From NCBI GenBank assembly GCA_030642865.1, contig DAOWMW010000086.1, forward strand, positions 1-6,093: a stretch of 6,093 nt of DNA, written 5' to 3'. Under the pieces are notes generated by a model. The model had not been told where the DNA came from. It saw only the letters and a list, made by a program, of their open reading frames with translations, and made no database searches. Below are positions 5,979 through 6,093 of this stretch, in pieces. The number at the start of each line of letters is the position of its first letter. Position 1 is the stretch's first letter. Made by a program: the position numbers and the translations under genes. Origin of the DNA: Desulfobacteraceae bacterium. GTDB lineage: Bacteria; Desulfobacterota; Desulfobacteria; Desulfobacterales; BuS5.

Positions 5979-6091
5979 GCAATTTTAAGTGTTGAGGCGC
6001 CTGCCTGACAAGGCGTGAAAACGCAGGAATATCAAGATATTTATACGTTTTCGTAACGCAGTCAGGCAGGATGGATCGACGCTTAAAATGC
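5979..6091. repeat. Large nested imperfect palindrome (about 113 bp), MITE-like or structured RNA element
   Basis: The segment folds on itself in nested layers. The outer arms 5982-5995 and 6076-6089 pair over 14 positions with two G-T pairs, and extend to 5979/6091 with one bulged base. A perfect 10-bp stem CCTGCCTGAC (6000-6009) pairs with GTCAGGCAGG (6061-6070). GCGT plus GAAAACG (6013-6023) pairs with CGTTTTC plus ACGC (6046-6059), with a 3-base bulge. The tip AATAT/ATATT (6028-6032, 6037-6041) closes on a four-base loop. It has no coding capacity. It lies about 50 bp upstream of the predicted operon promoter and reaches almost to the window edge, so it may continue beyond it. Confidence 0.7.
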
Positions 6092-6093
6092 TA

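Noticed and set aside
5979..6091. The large palindrome as an integron attC site.
   Set aside because: No matching pair of RYYYAAC and GTTRRRY core boxes was found at the ends, and there is no gene-cassette arrangement around it.

Overview
The window looks like part of a bacterial chromosome with moderate-to-low GC. The gene set (two acyl-CoA dehydrogenases, an SCP2-type thiolase and an HMG-CoA-synthase-like protein fused to a DUF35 zinc/OB-fold domain) would fit an anaerobic degrader such as a sulfate-reducing Desulfobacterota. That assignment is inference only; no marker gene is present.

Layout. The left edge (3-467, + strand) holds the C-terminal 154 residues of a Fic-domain protein with an intact Fic motif. 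After a convergent gap of 94 bp with a hairpin (502-551), everything else is on the minus strand and reads right to left. The order of transcription is: a large nested palindrome (about 5979-6091); a candidate promoter (5902-5930) with a palindromic operator at the predicted start of transcription (5876-5895); the HMGCS-like/DUF35 fusion (4411-5829); the thiolase (3235-4401, 9 bp downstream, with its ribosome binding site touching the previous stop codon); a structured 278-bp gap (2957-3234) with a possible second promoter and a terminator-like hairpin; acyl-CoA dehydrogenase A (1778-2956); and acyl-CoA dehydrogenase B (562-1689).

How the genes may work together. The set covers the first (dehydrogenation) and last (thiolytic) steps of a beta-oxidation-like pathway for an unidentified acyl-CoA. 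Hydratase and hydroxyacyl-CoA dehydrogenase genes are not in the window. The two dehydrogenases look like complementary halves of a heteromeric enzyme. One keeps a candidate catalytic Glu but lacks the usual Arg/Phe/Gln FAD-contact pattern; the other keeps that pattern but has no Glu at either known catalytic position. The HMGCS-like domain lacks the Cys, Glu and His of true HMG-CoA synthases, while its DUF35 domain keeps all four zinc-ligand cysteines and the adjacent thiolase keeps its catalytic set. This suggests a thiolase with a bound accessory scaffold, comparable to the archaeal thiolase/HMGCS/DUF35 complex or the BbsAB thiolase of anaerobic toluene degradation, and not an HMG-CoA-making enzyme. 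The substrate cannot be told from the sequence.
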